Shown: one piece after another, positions 9,810 to 19,924 of the stretch
Position numbering within the stretch: position 1 is the stretch's first letter
Layout: each line of letters opens with the position of its first letter
Source of the DNA: an uncultured Clostridia bacterium
GTDB lineage: Bacteria > Bacillota > Clostridia > Lachnospirales > Cellulosilyticaceae
Direction of reading: 5' to 3'
DNA: 64,000 nt
Assembly: GCA_937921505.1 (NCBI GenBank)
Contig: CAKZUB010000068.1
Span: 1 to 64,000 of the forward strand
Program-made: the position numbers and the translations under genes
Notes under the pieces: model-generated
Database searches by the model: none
Seen by the model: the letters and a program-made list of their open reading frames with translations, nothing else
Told to the model about the DNA's origin: nothing

Positions 9810-11288
9810 ATGAGTAAGTATGATTTTGAATTAGATTTAAATAGTGCTAATTCGCTATCACTAATTGCGCAAGAAATAAGGCCATGTACGAGTGTGTTAG
9901 AATTTGGGCCAGCGAGTGGTAGATTAACAAAATATCTATCTGAAAAAAAGTGTAAAGTATCTATTGTAGAAATAGATGAGGAAGCAGGAAATAAATCGAT
10001 TCAATATGCTTATAAAGGATTCATAGGAAAAGAACAAGGAGACATAGAGAATTATTACTGGGCAGATAACTTAGATGAATTATTCGACTACATAATATTT
10101 GCTGACGTTTTAGAGCATCTTAAATATCCGGATGAGGTGCTAGAGCGCTGCAAAGAATATCTTGCTCCAGAAGGATCGATACTAATTTCTATTCCTAATA
10201 TAGCTCACAACTCAATTATCATTGATTTAATAAATGATGAGTTTCATTATAATGAGTTAGGGCTATTAGACAATACACATCTTAGGTTTTATACTTACAA
10301 AAGCTTTAGACGGTTGTTGGATAAAATAGGCTTAGTACCGATAGGGCAAAAGGCAATATGTTTAGATGTTGGAGAAAATGAAATAAATAATCAATATACC
10401 GATGTTACTAAAAGTATTCAAAGTTTATTAGCTCAACGTAATAGAGGGATAGCGTATCAGTATGTGTTCAAAGTGATCGTTCAAAGAGAACATAAATTCA
10501 TGAATTATGATAAGTTATCTGATGAGCTTCAGCTAGTTGGTAAGAAGAATTTAGAAATGACAATTTATATTTCTGAAGATAATAGTAGCTATAATGAAAT
10601 AAAAAAAACCAGTACGTTATATGCCAGCAACGAAAAAAGTATAAGTATTAACTTAAGTGCATTTAATAACATAACTGGTATTCGGTTAGATCCAATGGAA
10701 AAAAGTTGTATTATAAGAGTAAAGCACATTCATTTTTTGCAAAATGATATGATGGTGCCTATAGGTATCTGTGAGACAAATGCAAGTTATAAAAAAGATA
10801 ATGTTTATTTTTTTGATACACAAGATCCCCAGCTATATTTAGATGTAGTAAGCGCACATATAGATAACGTTTGTATTGAATTTGAAGTACTTGATTTTGA
10901 TTTAGATGATTTATATCTATCCCTTCTAAAAGAAAAAGATAATATGGATAAAAAAACAGGTAAATGTTTACATGAACTAGAGATACAGAGAAGTAACTTG
11001 CTGGAGACTAAGAGAAATGTAGATAATTTAAATTTAGTACTTAGTCATAATAATTCAATAATATCGGATTATAGGATGCAAATAGAAGATTATAAGAAGA
11101 TAAAAGAGAGGCTTACTTATGATAATGATAAGCTAACAGAATTTATTGTTGACAAGGATAATATTATTAGATTACAGCAACAAGATATTGAATTATTAAA
11201 AAGTAAAATAGTAGATCTAGAAAAACAACTAACTAAAATTTTAAATCATAAGCTATGGCGTTTTATAACTAGATTTGTAAAATATTAG
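9810..11288 (+). CDS. SAM-dependent methyltransferase with extra module and coiled coil
   Basis: The N-terminal 200 residues are a class I methyltransferase: motif I VLEFGPASGRLTKYL, acidic residue at VEIDEEAG, and DYIIFADVLEHLKYPDEV typical of Methyltransf_11/12 proteins. Residues about 245-375 are a beta-rich segment with GIRLDP and FFDTQDPQLYLDV. Residues about 375-475 are a charged, leucine-rich coiled coil. It probably methylates a sugar of the glycan, and chain-end methylation is a known stop signal in ABC-exported O-antigens. The coiled coil could act as a ruler or scaffold as in WbdD, but that is inference. The start has a clear AGGAG site. Confidence 0.82.
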   Translation: MSKYDFELDLNSANSLSLIAQEIRPCTSVLEFGPASGRLTKYLSEKKCKVSIVEIDEEAGNKSIQYAYKGFIGKEQGDIENYYWADNLDELFDYIIFADVLEHLKYPDEVLERCKEYLAPEGSILISIPNIAHNSIIIDLINDEFHYNELGLLDNTHLRFYTYKSFRRLLDKIGLVPIGQKAICLDVGENEINNQYTDVTKSIQSLLAQRNRGIAYQYVFKVIVQREHKFMNYDKLSDELQLVGKKNLEMTIYISEDNSSYNEIKKTSTLYASNEKSISINLSAFNNITGIRLDPMEKSCIIRVKHIHFLQNDMMVPIGICETNASYKKDNVYFFDTQDPQLYLDVVSAHIDNVCIEFEVLDFDLDDLYLSLLKEKDNMDKKTGKCLHELEIQRSNLLETKRNVDNLNLVLSHNNSIISDYRMQIEDYKKIKERLTYDNDKLTEFIVDKDNIIRLQQQDIELLKSKIVDLEKQLTKILNHKLWRFITRFVKY

Positions 11289-11316
11289 ATATAAATCAAA
11301 TAAAGGAATGAGATAT

Positions 11317-14253
11317 ATGGTATTAAAAGAGAAAATTAAACTTACGTTAAAAGTTCTAAAAAACTTTAAAAACAAAAAGGCGTTATTTGCAAAAATATAT
11401 AAAGTATACAAGGCGTATGGTGTTAGAGGAATTAAAGATAAAATTCTTCAACTTTCAAATAGTAAGGGAGCGAATGGGCAATTTAGTTCAACAGCCTATG
11501 AAATAAATAATCAAATTTTTGAGCAACAACAAAGTGAGCTGTCAATAGAGCAAATAATTGATATAATAGAGAGATTTAAATATAAACCGCTTATCTCTAT
11601 TATTATGCCAGTATATAATGTGAAAAAAAAGTGGATAAGGCTTGCGATAGAATCATTACAGGCTCAAGTTTATAAAGATTGGGAGTTATGTGCGGTTGAT
11701 GATGGTTCTACGGATAAAACAGCAAGTAAATATTTGCAGGAATGTTCGGAGAAAGATAACAGAATTAAATTATACTGTTCACCTAAAAATGGAGGAATAT
11801 CGGCTGCCTCAAATATTTCGTTAAGTATGGCTAAAGGAAAATATATTGCATTAATGGACAATGATGATGAAATTACTCCCGATGCCCTCTTTTGGGTAGT
11901 AAAAGAAATAAATGATTATCCGGATGTTGATTTTATCTATAGTGATGAGTGTTTAGCTGATGATTCAGAAGAAGCAAAGAAGTTTCAGTTTATGTTTAAA
12001 CCAAATTGGTCGCCAGAGTCACTTATGGGTTTTATGTACACAGGTCATTTAACAGTATATAAAACAAGTTTAGTCAGAGAAGTTGGGGGATTTAGATCAG
12101 AATTTGATATTGGGCAAGACTTTGATCTAGCATTAAGAATATCTGAACATGCAAAATGCATTAGGCATATTGAAAGAGTACTTTATATTTGGAGAGCTAT
12201 TCAAGGTTCTATTGCCAATGGAGGAAAGCCTAAGAATGTAGTTATTGGTGCTAATGTTGGAGCTGATACCATGAAAAGGCGAGGAGTAGATGCTATTACG
12301 ACGTTAAAACCTTATGGTAATTATTATAGGATAAATTATAAAAAGATGACTAAAGTGTCACTTATTATACCAGCGGACAATTATCAGCATATGCTAGAGG
12401 TTGTTGAGTATATAGTTCAAAACACCATTTTTACAAACTATGAAATAATAGCTGTGTGTGATGAAGTTGTGGCAAGTCTTATTAAAAAAGAGTTACCGTA
12501 TATATCGCAGATTAAGTTCAAAACAGGTAACTGGAAAAATAATATTTCTAGACAGTTTAACGAAGGAGCTGCAGTAGCTGGCGGAGATATTTTAGTTTTC
12601 TATCAACATAGTTTAAGGTATGAACATGCGGGTTGGCTAAATATGTTAGTTGAACAGCTTATGTTGCCAGATATAGGAGCTATATCTCCTAAAATTGTAA
12701 GGACAGATGATACTATACGTTATTCAGGAATGATTTCAGGGGTAAGAGGACTTGTAGGAGAGCCATTTAACGCACATAATAAAGATGAGTACGATGAATA
12801 TTTAACCTTACATAGATGGACAAGGAATGTAACAGTACTTTCAGGAACATGCTTAGGTGTGTGGAGAGCCTTGTTTAATCAAGTAGGAGGGTTTGATGAG
12901 ATGAACTTCCCTAATAGATTTTGTAATGCAGATTTATCATATAAAATAATTGAAGCAGGGAAAAGGTGTATTTATATTCCGCATGTAGTAGTAAAAGATA
13001 TGAGTAATCAGTGGTGGGATAGCTGGGTAGATGCGAACGATAAAAAAAGCTATGCAGATGCCAAGCTACTTCAAAAATGGCCTAACTATGTTGCTCAAGA
13101 TTTATATTTTACAGATATACTGAAAGATATTGTAGCTGATAGAGCCTTTAATGGATATAAAATCTATGCACCCGAAAACATATCACTTGCGAAAAATGCA
13201 GATATGCAAACAGTTTTATTAATCTCTCATGAATTGTCTATTACAGGGGCCCCAGTTGTACTTCAATACGCAGCAAAAAGTCTTAAAGATAGTGGTTATT
13301 TCCCAGTTGTGTTATCTCCAAAAGATGGTAAGATGAAAGATGAATTGCTTAAAGATGATATTACAGTTGTTATTGAACCTATAATGAGTTTGGATAACTG
13401 GTATTTTGATAGGTTTGTAAAGAGTTTCGATCTTATTATTGCAAGTACATTAGTTTTAAGGCATACTGTAGATCAGCTAAAAAACATAGGTGTACCTATA
13501 TTGTGGTGGTTACATGAAGGTAAAGCAAGTTATGATATATTTAAACATGATATGCCCCAAAATATAGGTGATAACGTACATGTATATACGGGGGGGGAAT
13601 ATGCACAACATTACTTAAAAATCAATAAAAGCAATATCAAGTCTGAGCTATTACTATATGGTTTGCCTGATACAGCTGGAGAGTATGTTCCTAAAAATCT
13701 AAACTATGAAAAATTAATATTTAGTGTTATTGGGACAGTAGATGAACGAAAAGCTCAAGATATTTTTGTAGAAGCTATAAACCTTTTACCATCAGAATAC
13801 AGAGAACAAGCTGAGTTCTGGATTGTTGGGAAACACATAGATCCTCTATTTTCGGATAAAATTAAAAAAGTAAGTATAAACATTCCTCAAATAAAATATA
13901 TAGAAGAGATGTCTAGAGAAGAAATTCTGGATATATATTATAATTCTAGTATGCTAGTATCAACGTCTAGGGATGATCCGATGCCTGTTGTTTTAACAGA
14001 AGGAATGATGTTTAGTAAGCCCTGTATATGTTCTTCACATACAGGAACAGCTTCATTAATTGAAGACGGTGAGAATGGGTATGTTTTCAAGTCTGAAAAT
14101 GCAAGAGAATTGGCAGAAAGGATAATATATATTATTGAACATAGAGAAATTTTGGATAAAATGGGTAAAAAGGCTCGTAAAACCTATGAAGAGAATTTTA
14201 TGTATGAAACATTTACAAAGAAATTAATTAAAGAGGTTCATAAATTAATATAA
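11317..14253 (+). CDS. Multidomain glycosyltransferase (GT2, GT2-like, GT4)
   Basis: This large cytoplasmic glycosyltransferase probably adds more than one sugar to the chain. Residues about 90-330 are a GT2 domain (SIIMPVYNV, AVDDGSTD, LMDNDDEI, and a DFDLALR acid). Residues about 345-600 resemble a second GT2 domain (SLIIPADN, GGDILVFYQH). Residues about 635-975 are a GT4/GT-B domain (LLISHELSITGAPVVL, VIGTVDERKAQDIF, VLTEGMMFSKPCICS). The ATG at 11317 is chosen because AAAGGA (11302-11307) abuts an earlier ATG at 11308 but is correctly spaced from 11317. Downstream is an epimerase gene 28 nt away. Sugar specificities cannot be assigned. Confidence 0.9.
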   Translation: MVLKEKIKLTLKVLKNFKNKKALFAKIYKVYKAYGVRGIKDKILQLSNSKGANGQFSSTAYEINNQIFEQQQSELSIEQIIDIIERFKYKPLISIIMPVYNVKKKWIRLAIESLQAQVYKDWELCAVDDGSTDKTASKYLQECSEKDNRIKLYCSPKNGGISAASNISLSMAKGKYIALMDNDDEITPDALFWVVKEINDYPDVDFIYSDECLADDSEEAKKFQFMFKPNWSPESLMGFMYTGHLTVYKTSLVREVGGFRSEFDIGQDFDLALRISEHAKCIRHIERVLYIWRAIQGSIANGGKPKNVVIGANVGADTMKRRGVDAITTLKPYGNYYRINYKKMTKVSLIIPADNYQHMLEVVEYIVQNTIFTNYEIIAVCDEVVASLIKKELPYISQIKFKTGNWKNNISRQFNEGAAVAGGDILVFYQHSLRYEHAGWLNMLVEQLMLPDIGAISPKIVRTDDTIRYSGMISGVRGLVGEPFNAHNKDEYDEYLTLHRWTRNVTVLSGTCLGVWRALFNQVGGFDEMNFPNRFCNADLSYKIIEAGKRCIYIPHVVVKDMSNQWWDSWVDANDKKSYADAKLLQKWPNYVAQDLYFTDILKDIVADRAFNGYKIYAPENISLAKNADMQTVLLISHELSITGAPVVLQYAAKSLKDSGYFPVVLSPKDGKMKDELLKDDITVVIEPIMSLDNWYFDRFVKSFDLIIASTLVLRHTVDQLKNIGVPILWWLHEGKASYDIFKHDMPQNIGDNVHVYTGGEYAQHYLKINKSNIKSELLLYGLPDTAGEYVPKNLNYEKLIFSVIGTVDERKAQDIFVEAINLLPSEYREQAEFWIVGKHIDPLFSDKIKKVSINIPQIKYIEEMSREEILDIYYNSSMLVSTSRDDPMPVVLTEGMMFSKPCICSSHTGTASLIEDGENGYVFKSENARELAERIIYIIEHREILDKMGKKARKTYEENFMYETFTKKLIKEVHKLI

Positions 14254-14281
14254 GGTATTAGGGGAGGTATAAAAGTATTAA

Positions 14282-15211
14282 ATGAGAAATAAAGTTATAA
14301 TTTTAGGTGGAAATGGATTTATAGGCAGGAACATTGTACAACAAATGGTTAGAGATGGAAAAGAAGTTACTGTACTAGATAGAACAATACCTTATCAAAA
14401 AAATCCTAGAGTTAATTATGTTGTAGGAAATTGCGAAGATTCAAAGTTAATAAATGAAGTTTTCAAAGGCCAAGAGGTAGTTATTCATCTGGCTAACAGT
14501 ATTCTTCCACAGTCTTCTATGAGTAATCCAGTATTTGGATATAAATCTGAAGTCGTTTCTATTATTAATATTATAGAAGCATGTAGACATTATAGTATTA
14601 AAAGAGTTATTTTTGCTTCCTCAGGAGGTACTGTATATGGGGATAATGGCATGAAGCTTAACACAGAGGATTCATCAACACATCCGATAAATCATTACGG
14701 AATAGTAAAATTAACTATTGAAAATATTTTACTAATGTATAACACATTATATAATATGGAAAATATTATATTAAGAATTGCTAATCCTTATGGAGCAGGC
14801 CAGAATGTTTCACAAGGAGTAGGCGCAGTAACTGTTTTTGCCAACAAGTTATTAAAGGGTGAAGAGATTACTATTTTTGGAGACGGAAATACTGTTAGAG
14901 ATTATGTAGGTATAGAAGATGTAGTACAAGGATTTTGTTTAGCTTGTAAGTGGGAACATGAAGATATTAAGCCGATTTTTAATATAGGAAGTGGTAAAGG
15001 TATTTCATTAAATCAAGCGTTGCAATGGATTGGAAGTGCGTTGGGTATTACACCATGTATAAAATATGAACCCAAAAGAGATTTTGATGTATTATATAAT
15101 GTATTAGATATAAATAAAAGCTTTAGATATTTGGATTATTATCCTAAAGTACAACCAGAAGAAGGGATACGGGAGTATGTTTCAATACTTCATCATGATT
15201 TTAATAAGTAA
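14282..15211 (+). CDS. NAD-dependent nucleotide-sugar epimerase/dehydratase
   Basis: This is an extended short-chain dehydrogenase/reductase acting on a nucleotide-activated sugar, of the GalE-like class. The NAD-binding GGNGFIGRNI is at residues about 7-16, followed by ASSGGTVYG and the catalytic-position HYGIVKLTIE (Tyr-x3-Lys). RIANPYGAGQ and FGDGNTVRDYVGIEDV are typical of GalE/UDP-glucuronate epimerase relatives. At 309 aa it is family length. It likely supplies a modified sugar to the multidomain glycosyltransferase upstream. The exact reaction (4-epimerisation or dehydration) cannot be decided. Confidence 0.88.
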   Translation: MRNKVIILGGNGFIGRNIVQQMVRDGKEVTVLDRTIPYQKNPRVNYVVGNCEDSKLINEVFKGQEVVIHLANSILPQSSMSNPVFGYKSEVVSIINIIEACRHYSIKRVIFASSGGTVYGDNGMKLNTEDSSTHPINHYGIVKLTIENILLMYNTLYNMENIILRIANPYGAGQNVSQGVGAVTVFANKLLKGEEITIFGDGNTVRDYVGIEDVVQGFCLACKWEHEDIKPIFNIGSGKGISLNQALQWIGSALGITPCIKYEPKRDFDVLYNVLDINKSFRYLDYYPKVQPEEGIREYVSILHHDFNK

Positions 15212-15346
15212 TTAATAGGTTATATGAGTAAAAACTGCAAACCATTTAATGTAGAATGATAAGTGTATTTATTCACGTGCTTGCGTAAAATTTTGTATTA
15301 AACAATAGAATGTTATTTTTGGAAATTTTAATAAAAGAAAGGTCTG

Positions 15347-15586
15347 GTGAATATAATGAAGAGGTTTGGCATAATACTATTTTTTTCAAGTGTAATGATA
15401 GCATTCCCATTAACTACATATGCATATTTAGATCCTGGAACCGGCAGTTACATTATTCAAGTTATTGCAGGTGCAATATTAGTCGGAGGTGCTGGGATAG
15501 TTTATTCGTGGAATAGCCTTAAGGCAAAAATAGCTGGTTTATTTAGTGGTAAAGATAAAAAAGCAGAAGAAAAGAAAAGTCGGTGA
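15347..15586 (+). CDS. Small secreted or membrane protein with YLDPGTGS motif
   Basis: This is a 76-79 aa protein with an N-terminal hydrophobic signal-like segment ending in TTYA, then YLDPGTGSYIIQ, a second hydrophobic helix (residues about 40-57) and a lysine-rich tail. Small proteins with the YLDPGTG motif are frequent beside glycan genes, but I know of no assigned function. The start is uncertain: a GTG at 15347 lies only 4 nt after the AAAGG site, and an ATG at 15356 lies 13 nt after it. The methyltransferase-like gene starts 6 nt downstream, so they are coexpressed. Confidence 0.7.
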   Translation: MNIMKRFGIILFFSSVMIAFPLTTYAYLDPGTGSYIIQVIAGAILVGGAGIVYSWNSLKAKIAGLFSGKDKKAEEKKSR

Positions 15587-15592
15587 AAGTAA

Positions 15593-16954
15593 ATGATGAA
15601 GCGAGAAAGTTCGTCTTTTCGTGATCCTAGCGGATTTATATATAAAGAAAATGGAGTCTTATTAAGACAAATCAATGAATGCTATCAGCCAAATTATGAA
15701 TTGCTTATGCATTCAGGTCTGTATGATGAGCTAACAGACAATGAGATGTTAATTAAGCATGAGGAAGTGTTAAATAGTCAAGGTTATAAGGACATTAAAC
15801 CCCAGCTAATACCATATATTTCATATCCTTATGAATGGACCTTTGAACAGTACAAAGATGCAGCACTACTAACTTTGAACATTGCAAAAATTTCTTTAGA
15901 GCATAATATGTGTTTAAAGGATGCTACCTCGTATAATATTCAATTCTTAGGATATAAGCCTATTTTTATTGATACACTTTCTTTTGAAAAGTACGAGGAG
16001 GGTAAGCCGTGGGTAGCATACGGTCAGTTCTGCAGACATTTCCTAGCTCCTTTAGCGTTGATGGCATATACTGATATTAGATTATCAGGATTAATGAGAG
16101 ATTACATAGATGGTGCCCCTTTGGATTTAGCTGTTAAGTTACTTCCAAAGTCTACTTGTTTTAAGATGGGACTTTATCTCCATTTACATCTGCATACTAA
16201 ACAACAAAACAAGTATGCAGATTCAGGCCAAAAAATTTCAAGAGAAGTAAAAGTATCGAGAGCTAGTGTTTTGGCAATTATTGAAAATCTTATTTCCACA
16301 GTAAGTAAATTGAAGGTGAAACATGAACAAACTCAATGGGCAGATTATTATAAAAGTATGTTAAATTATTCTGAAGAAGCTTTTACAGAGAAACATGCCA
16401 TAGTCAAAAGCTATTTAAATAAATGCGGAGCTAAGAAAATTTGTGATATGGGAGCCAATCAAGGAGAGTTTAGTGTATTAGCCCAGAAAGAAGGAGAATA
16501 TGTTATAGCTTATGATATAGATCCTATAGCTGTAAATAACCACTATGTTAATATTAGACAGGCAAAGAATACAAAAGTATTACCACTGATTGTAGATTTA
16601 ACAAACCCATCTCCTAGTCTAGGTTGGGCTAATAATGAAAGAAAAACAATAATTGAACGTTCAAATTGGGATTGTGTAATGGCGTTAGCACTAGTTCATC
16701 ATTTAGCTATATCTAATAATTTACCGTTAAATATGATAGCACATTTTTTTAGTACATTGGCTAAGAATCTTATTATTGAATTTGTGCCTAAACGAGATAG
16801 TCAAGTAGAAAAGTTATTAAGAACAAGAAAAGATATATTTGAGAATTATAGTATAGAAGGATTTGAGCAGGCCTTTGAATTATATTATGACATTATTGAA
16901 AAAAAAATAATACACGGCAGTGAGAGAGTAATGTATTTATTCGAAAGGAAGTAA
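15593..16954 (+). CDS. Class I SAM methyltransferase, NoeA-like
   Basis: The C-terminal half (residues about 270-450) is a class I methyltransferase fold: KKICDMGANQGEFSVLA is motif I, VIAYDIDP the acidic loop, and WDCVMALALVHHLAI motif IV. The N-terminal half (SFRDPSGFIYKENG, QFCRHFLAPLAL) matches my memory of proteins annotated as nodulation protein NoeA-like, which are common in glycan loci. The target is probably a sugar or lipid intermediate. A YLDPGTGS small protein lies directly upstream. A clear terminator follows the stop, so it ends the first transcription unit. Confidence 0.8.
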   Translation: MMKRESSSFRDPSGFIYKENGVLLRQINECYQPNYELLMHSGLYDELTDNEMLIKHEEVLNSQGYKDIKPQLIPYISYPYEWTFEQYKDAALLTLNIAKISLEHNMCLKDATSYNIQFLGYKPIFIDTLSFEKYEEGKPWVAYGQFCRHFLAPLALMAYTDIRLSGLMRDYIDGAPLDLAVKLLPKSTCFKMGLYLHLHLHTKQQNKYADSGQKISREVKVSRASVLAIIENLISTVSKLKVKHEQTQWADYYKSMLNYSEEAFTEKHAIVKSYLNKCGAKKICDMGANQGEFSVLAQKEGEYVIAYDIDPIAVNNHYVNIRQAKNTKVLPLIVDLTNPSPSLGWANNERKTIIERSNWDCVMALALVHHLAISNNLPLNMIAHFFSTLAKNLIIEFVPKRDSQVEKLLRTRKDIFENYSIEGFEQAFELYYDIIEKKIIHGSERVMYLFERK

Positions 16955-16963
16955 GCTTATTAG

Positions 16964-16998
16964 AGTTCTCTAGATTAAATTAAACTAGAGAACTTTTT
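16964..16998 (+). terminator. Rho-independent terminator
   Basis: The arms AGTTCTCTAG (16964-16973) and CTAGAGAACT (16985-16994) form a perfect 10-bp stem followed by T residues, 10 nt after the methyltransferase stop. Confidence 0.85.
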
Positions 16999-17029
16999 AA
17001 TTAAAATAAGAACTTTATGGGGGAGAAAA

Positions 17030-18439
17030 ATGAAGGTTAAGCAGGCAGGTTTAGCATTAATGACCATCATACCTATTTGTCTATATCCTATTATCTTTTT
17101 ATATACAAACAATATAGGCGAAGTGAATTTTAGTCAGGCGATAGGTCCTAGTATGCTCTTTATACTAAGTGCCAGTATTATATGGGGCATCTTTAGCGGG
17201 GTATCTTCAGATGTATGGCACGGAAGTATATTAACTAGTATATTTATGATAATTATATTAAATTATAAATGGGCAGAGGACTATTTAAGAGAGCTACTTC
17301 CAAACTTAAGATGGTGGCATATAGTACCAATTATATCAGTTATTTTTATTAGTATAGCAGTGATCAAAAGAGGTAAAAAAGCGAATAAGAAACTCTGTTT
17401 TTGGGGAAGTAGCCTTTTTATTGGACTATGTATGTTTAACATCATAATGGCAATGCCAACAATAGTTATAAAAATAGCAGAGGAATTCACGCCTAAACAG
17501 AAAGAAGAAAAAGCAGATAATATATATGTTACAAATGAAAATACCCCTAATGTTTATTATATAATACTGGATGAGTATTCAAATTTTAATTTTATGTCAA
17601 AGTATTATAATTATGATAATAAAATCTTTGAAGATTTCTTAAAAAGCAATAGCTTTAATATATCTTATAATAGTAGGAATAATTCTTCAAGCACTAATGT
17701 AGTTACTACTAACTTGTTAAATTTAGAATATGTAGTAAATGATAAGACACCTAGTGTCAATAGATTTAAGATGAGAAAAAAACCTAAATTATTTAGTTTC
17801 TTTTCTGAAAAGGGTTATATGACATATTCTATTGATAATATCGGAGTTTTATTGCCAGCATGGCAAGCAATAGAAAATGCGCAGTATAATTTTGAAGTAG
17901 ATAGTAAAAGTAGTAATCAATTTAGTAAAATGGTAATAGAAAAAACTCTATTCGATAAAATGATTAAAGAAGAGTATTTGCTAGAGGCTAAAGTTGTTTC
18001 ACAGAGTTTAATTTATTTAAAGGAAATTTCTCGTAACAATATTCAACCCAAGTTTGTATATATGCATCTTTTATGTCCTCACGTACCGTTTATGTGGGAT
18101 GAAAATGGACAGGTCATATCTGTGGAAAATAGTGTGAATTGGAAAGAAAAAAAGTACTATCTTGGACAATTTAAGTATATTACACAAAATATTATGCAGT
18201 GTCTTAGAGAAGTTATTACAAATGATCCTAATAGCATTGTAATAGTACAATCTGATCATAGTGCTCGCTCCGAAAATGAGGGAATTATAATTGAACAAGA
18301 AGATAGCAAAGAAATTCTTAATGCAGTGTATTATAAAGGGGAGCTATATATGAAACATAAAGATATATCAGGTTTAAATACCTTAAGGACTGTGCTAAGT
18401 GATGTTTTTGAGGAAAATTTAAAACCATTAAAGGAGTAG
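17030..18439 (+). CDS. Membrane sulfatase/phosphoglycerol transferase-like protein
   Basis: Four or five N-terminal helices (residues about 5-150) anchor an extracytoplasmic alkaline-phosphatase-superfamily domain (about 170-469). NVYYIILDEYSN gives the first metal-binding acid, a Ser/Thr-rich stretch (SSSTNVVTTNLLN) supplies a candidate nucleophile, HLLCPHVPF carries a histidine pair, and IVIVQSDHSAR is the conserved DH motif. LTA synthase-like enzymes of this build transfer phosphoglycerol or phosphoethanolamine to glycans, so a decorating role on the outer face is likely, although hydrolysis is possible. The start follows GGGGGAG. The gene immediately upstream of it is separated by a terminator, so a promoter near 17000 is expected. 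Confidence 0.82.
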   Translation: MKVKQAGLALMTIIPICLYPIIFLYTNNIGEVNFSQAIGPSMLFILSASIIWGIFSGVSSDVWHGSILTSIFMIIILNYKWAEDYLRELLPNLRWWHIVPIISVIFISIAVIKRGKKANKKLCFWGSSLFIGLCMFNIIMAMPTIVIKIAEEFTPKQKEEKADNIYVTNENTPNVYYIILDEYSNFNFMSKYYNYDNKIFEDFLKSNSFNISYNSRNNSSSTNVVTTNLLNLEYVVNDKTPSVNRFKMRKKPKLFSFFSEKGYMTYSIDNIGVLLPAWQAIENAQYNFEVDSKSSNQFSKMVIEKTLFDKMIKEEYLLEAKVVSQSLIYLKEISRNNIQPKFVYMHLLCPHVPFMWDENGQVISVENSVNWKEKKYYLGQFKYITQNIMQCLREVITNDPNSIVIVQSDHSARSENEGIIIEQEDSKEILNAVYYKGELYMKHKDISGLNTLRTVLSDVFEENLKPLKE

Positions 18440-18442
18440 GAG

Positions 18443-19837
18443 ATGAAAAAAGATATTAGATTTGGGAAAGTTTACTTTAGGATAAATTTTAAAAAAATAT
18501 GTGTATTGCTAGTGCTGTTTAGTATATTAGGAGTGTATTTATATTTTGCTAATATTATAACGATACATTTAACTAAACAGAAGAACGAAGTAATAATTCA
18601 TGTTACTAAACCATATCAGCCTTTTAATAATATAATATATGCGATAGATAAGTTTGAGATAAATGCTACTGATAAGAATATGATACAGATTACAGGCTGG
18701 GCATTCATTAGTGCATTAGATTCCAATGAAAGTAGAAAAGTAAAGTTGGTTTTAAGTGGGACACATAATACATATGAGTGTGATGCTCTATTATCTTTTA
18801 GAAAAGATATAATTGATGGAATGGATGACAAAATAAATGAAATTAATAGAGATAATGATAACTTGGGGATGTTAGCGTACTTTTCTGCATTAAATTTGAA
18901 GGAGGATATATATCAATTAGGTATATATGTGCAGGAGAATGAAAAAGAGTGGGGATTTACTCATACTGATATCTACTTTATTAAAGACAAGGGACAATTG
19001 CACAGATATTATGGACAAATAGTGGAGAATATGATCGTAGATACTAATGAAGACATTATATATATTCTGGATGAACTTAGAGTTGATGAAAGTAATAATG
19101 AATTTGATGTTATAAAAGGTGCGATTATTAAAAAAGGGCTAGATACTACCAAGCAAGAAGTATATGTTCAATTACAAAACAATCAAGGAGATTTGTTCAC
19201 TTATTCAACTATTCCCTATAATAATAATACATTTGAAGAGTTTTATAATGACAATAAGTATGCAAATGCTGGATTTATGTGCGCTATACCTAAAAAAGTG
19301 TTAAAAGAGGGAGAATATACGGTTGACGTTATTTTACAAACTGATTTACAACAGGTAGCGCCTTATAAAACTTATATAAGCTATGATAAAAATGGAGAGA
19401 GGCTGAAAGAGGAGAGTAAGATAATAAAAAAAGATATTTCAATAGAAACAGTTGATAAAATGATTACCTCTATTGACAGTATACAGATGAAAGAAAAAGA
19501 ACTATACATTGGTGGATGGACGATAGAAGAAGATAAATCAACTTTTGGAAGAAAAGTGCTCATTCAATTAATAAATGAAGCGGATAAAAGTGTTCAATTT
19601 TTTACATCTAAAAATATATTAAGACCGGATATTGCTCAAGCCTATAGTATGAGTATAGGTTATTTAAATAGTGGATTTGAATGTAGAATTCCGATTGAAT
19701 ATATAAAAGAAGGAAAATATGGGGTGGGTATAATAATAGGGAGTGAGGGTTATAAGAGGTCTCCATTACAAACAAAGATAAATTATAACGAAAACAAAGT
19801 TTCTATAGAAGAAATAACCGTAATTAGTGAGTATTAA
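18443..19837 (+). CDS. Membrane-anchored protein with three beta-type repeats
   Basis: I do not recognise a named family. One N-terminal helix (residues about 13-32) is followed by an extracytoplasmic region with three similar segments: about 50-165 (ITGWAF, ALLSFRKDI), 200-300 (GFMCAIP, EGEYTVDVIL) and 335-450 (IGGWTI, ILRPDIAQAY, GFECRIP, EGKYGVGIII). The recurring GxxC(x)IP and EGxYxVxxI phrases show an internal triplication. A carbohydrate-binding or assembly role is likely from the fold impression and context. It starts 3 nt after the sulfatase-like gene and is probably translated with it. The N-terminal part of the radical SAM protein at 8469 resembles one repeat. Confidence 0.7.
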   Translation: MKKDIRFGKVYFRINFKKICVLLVLFSILGVYLYFANIITIHLTKQKNEVIIHVTKPYQPFNNIIYAIDKFEINATDKNMIQITGWAFISALDSNESRKVKLVLSGTHNTYECDALLSFRKDIIDGMDDKINEINRDNDNLGMLAYFSALNLKEDIYQLGIYVQENEKEWGFTHTDIYFIKDKGQLHRYYGQIVENMIVDTNEDIIYILDELRVDESNNEFDVIKGAIIKKGLDTTKQEVYVQLQNNQGDLFTYSTIPYNNNTFEEFYNDNKYANAGFMCAIPKKVLKEGEYTVDVILQTDLQQVAPYKTYISYDKNGERLKEESKIIKKDISIETVDKMITSIDSIQMKEKELYIGGWTIEEDKSTFGRKVLIQLINEADKSVQFFTSKNILRPDIAQAYSMSIGYLNSGFECRIPIEYIKEGKYGVGIIIGSEGYKRSPLQTKINYNENKVSIEEITVISEY

Positions 19838-19924
19838 AAATGATGTAGATAAGTTGATATATTTTTTTGAAAATAGTAGTATATAATTGATGGAAAAGAT
19901 TGAGAAGAGGAAGTGGGATAAAAA

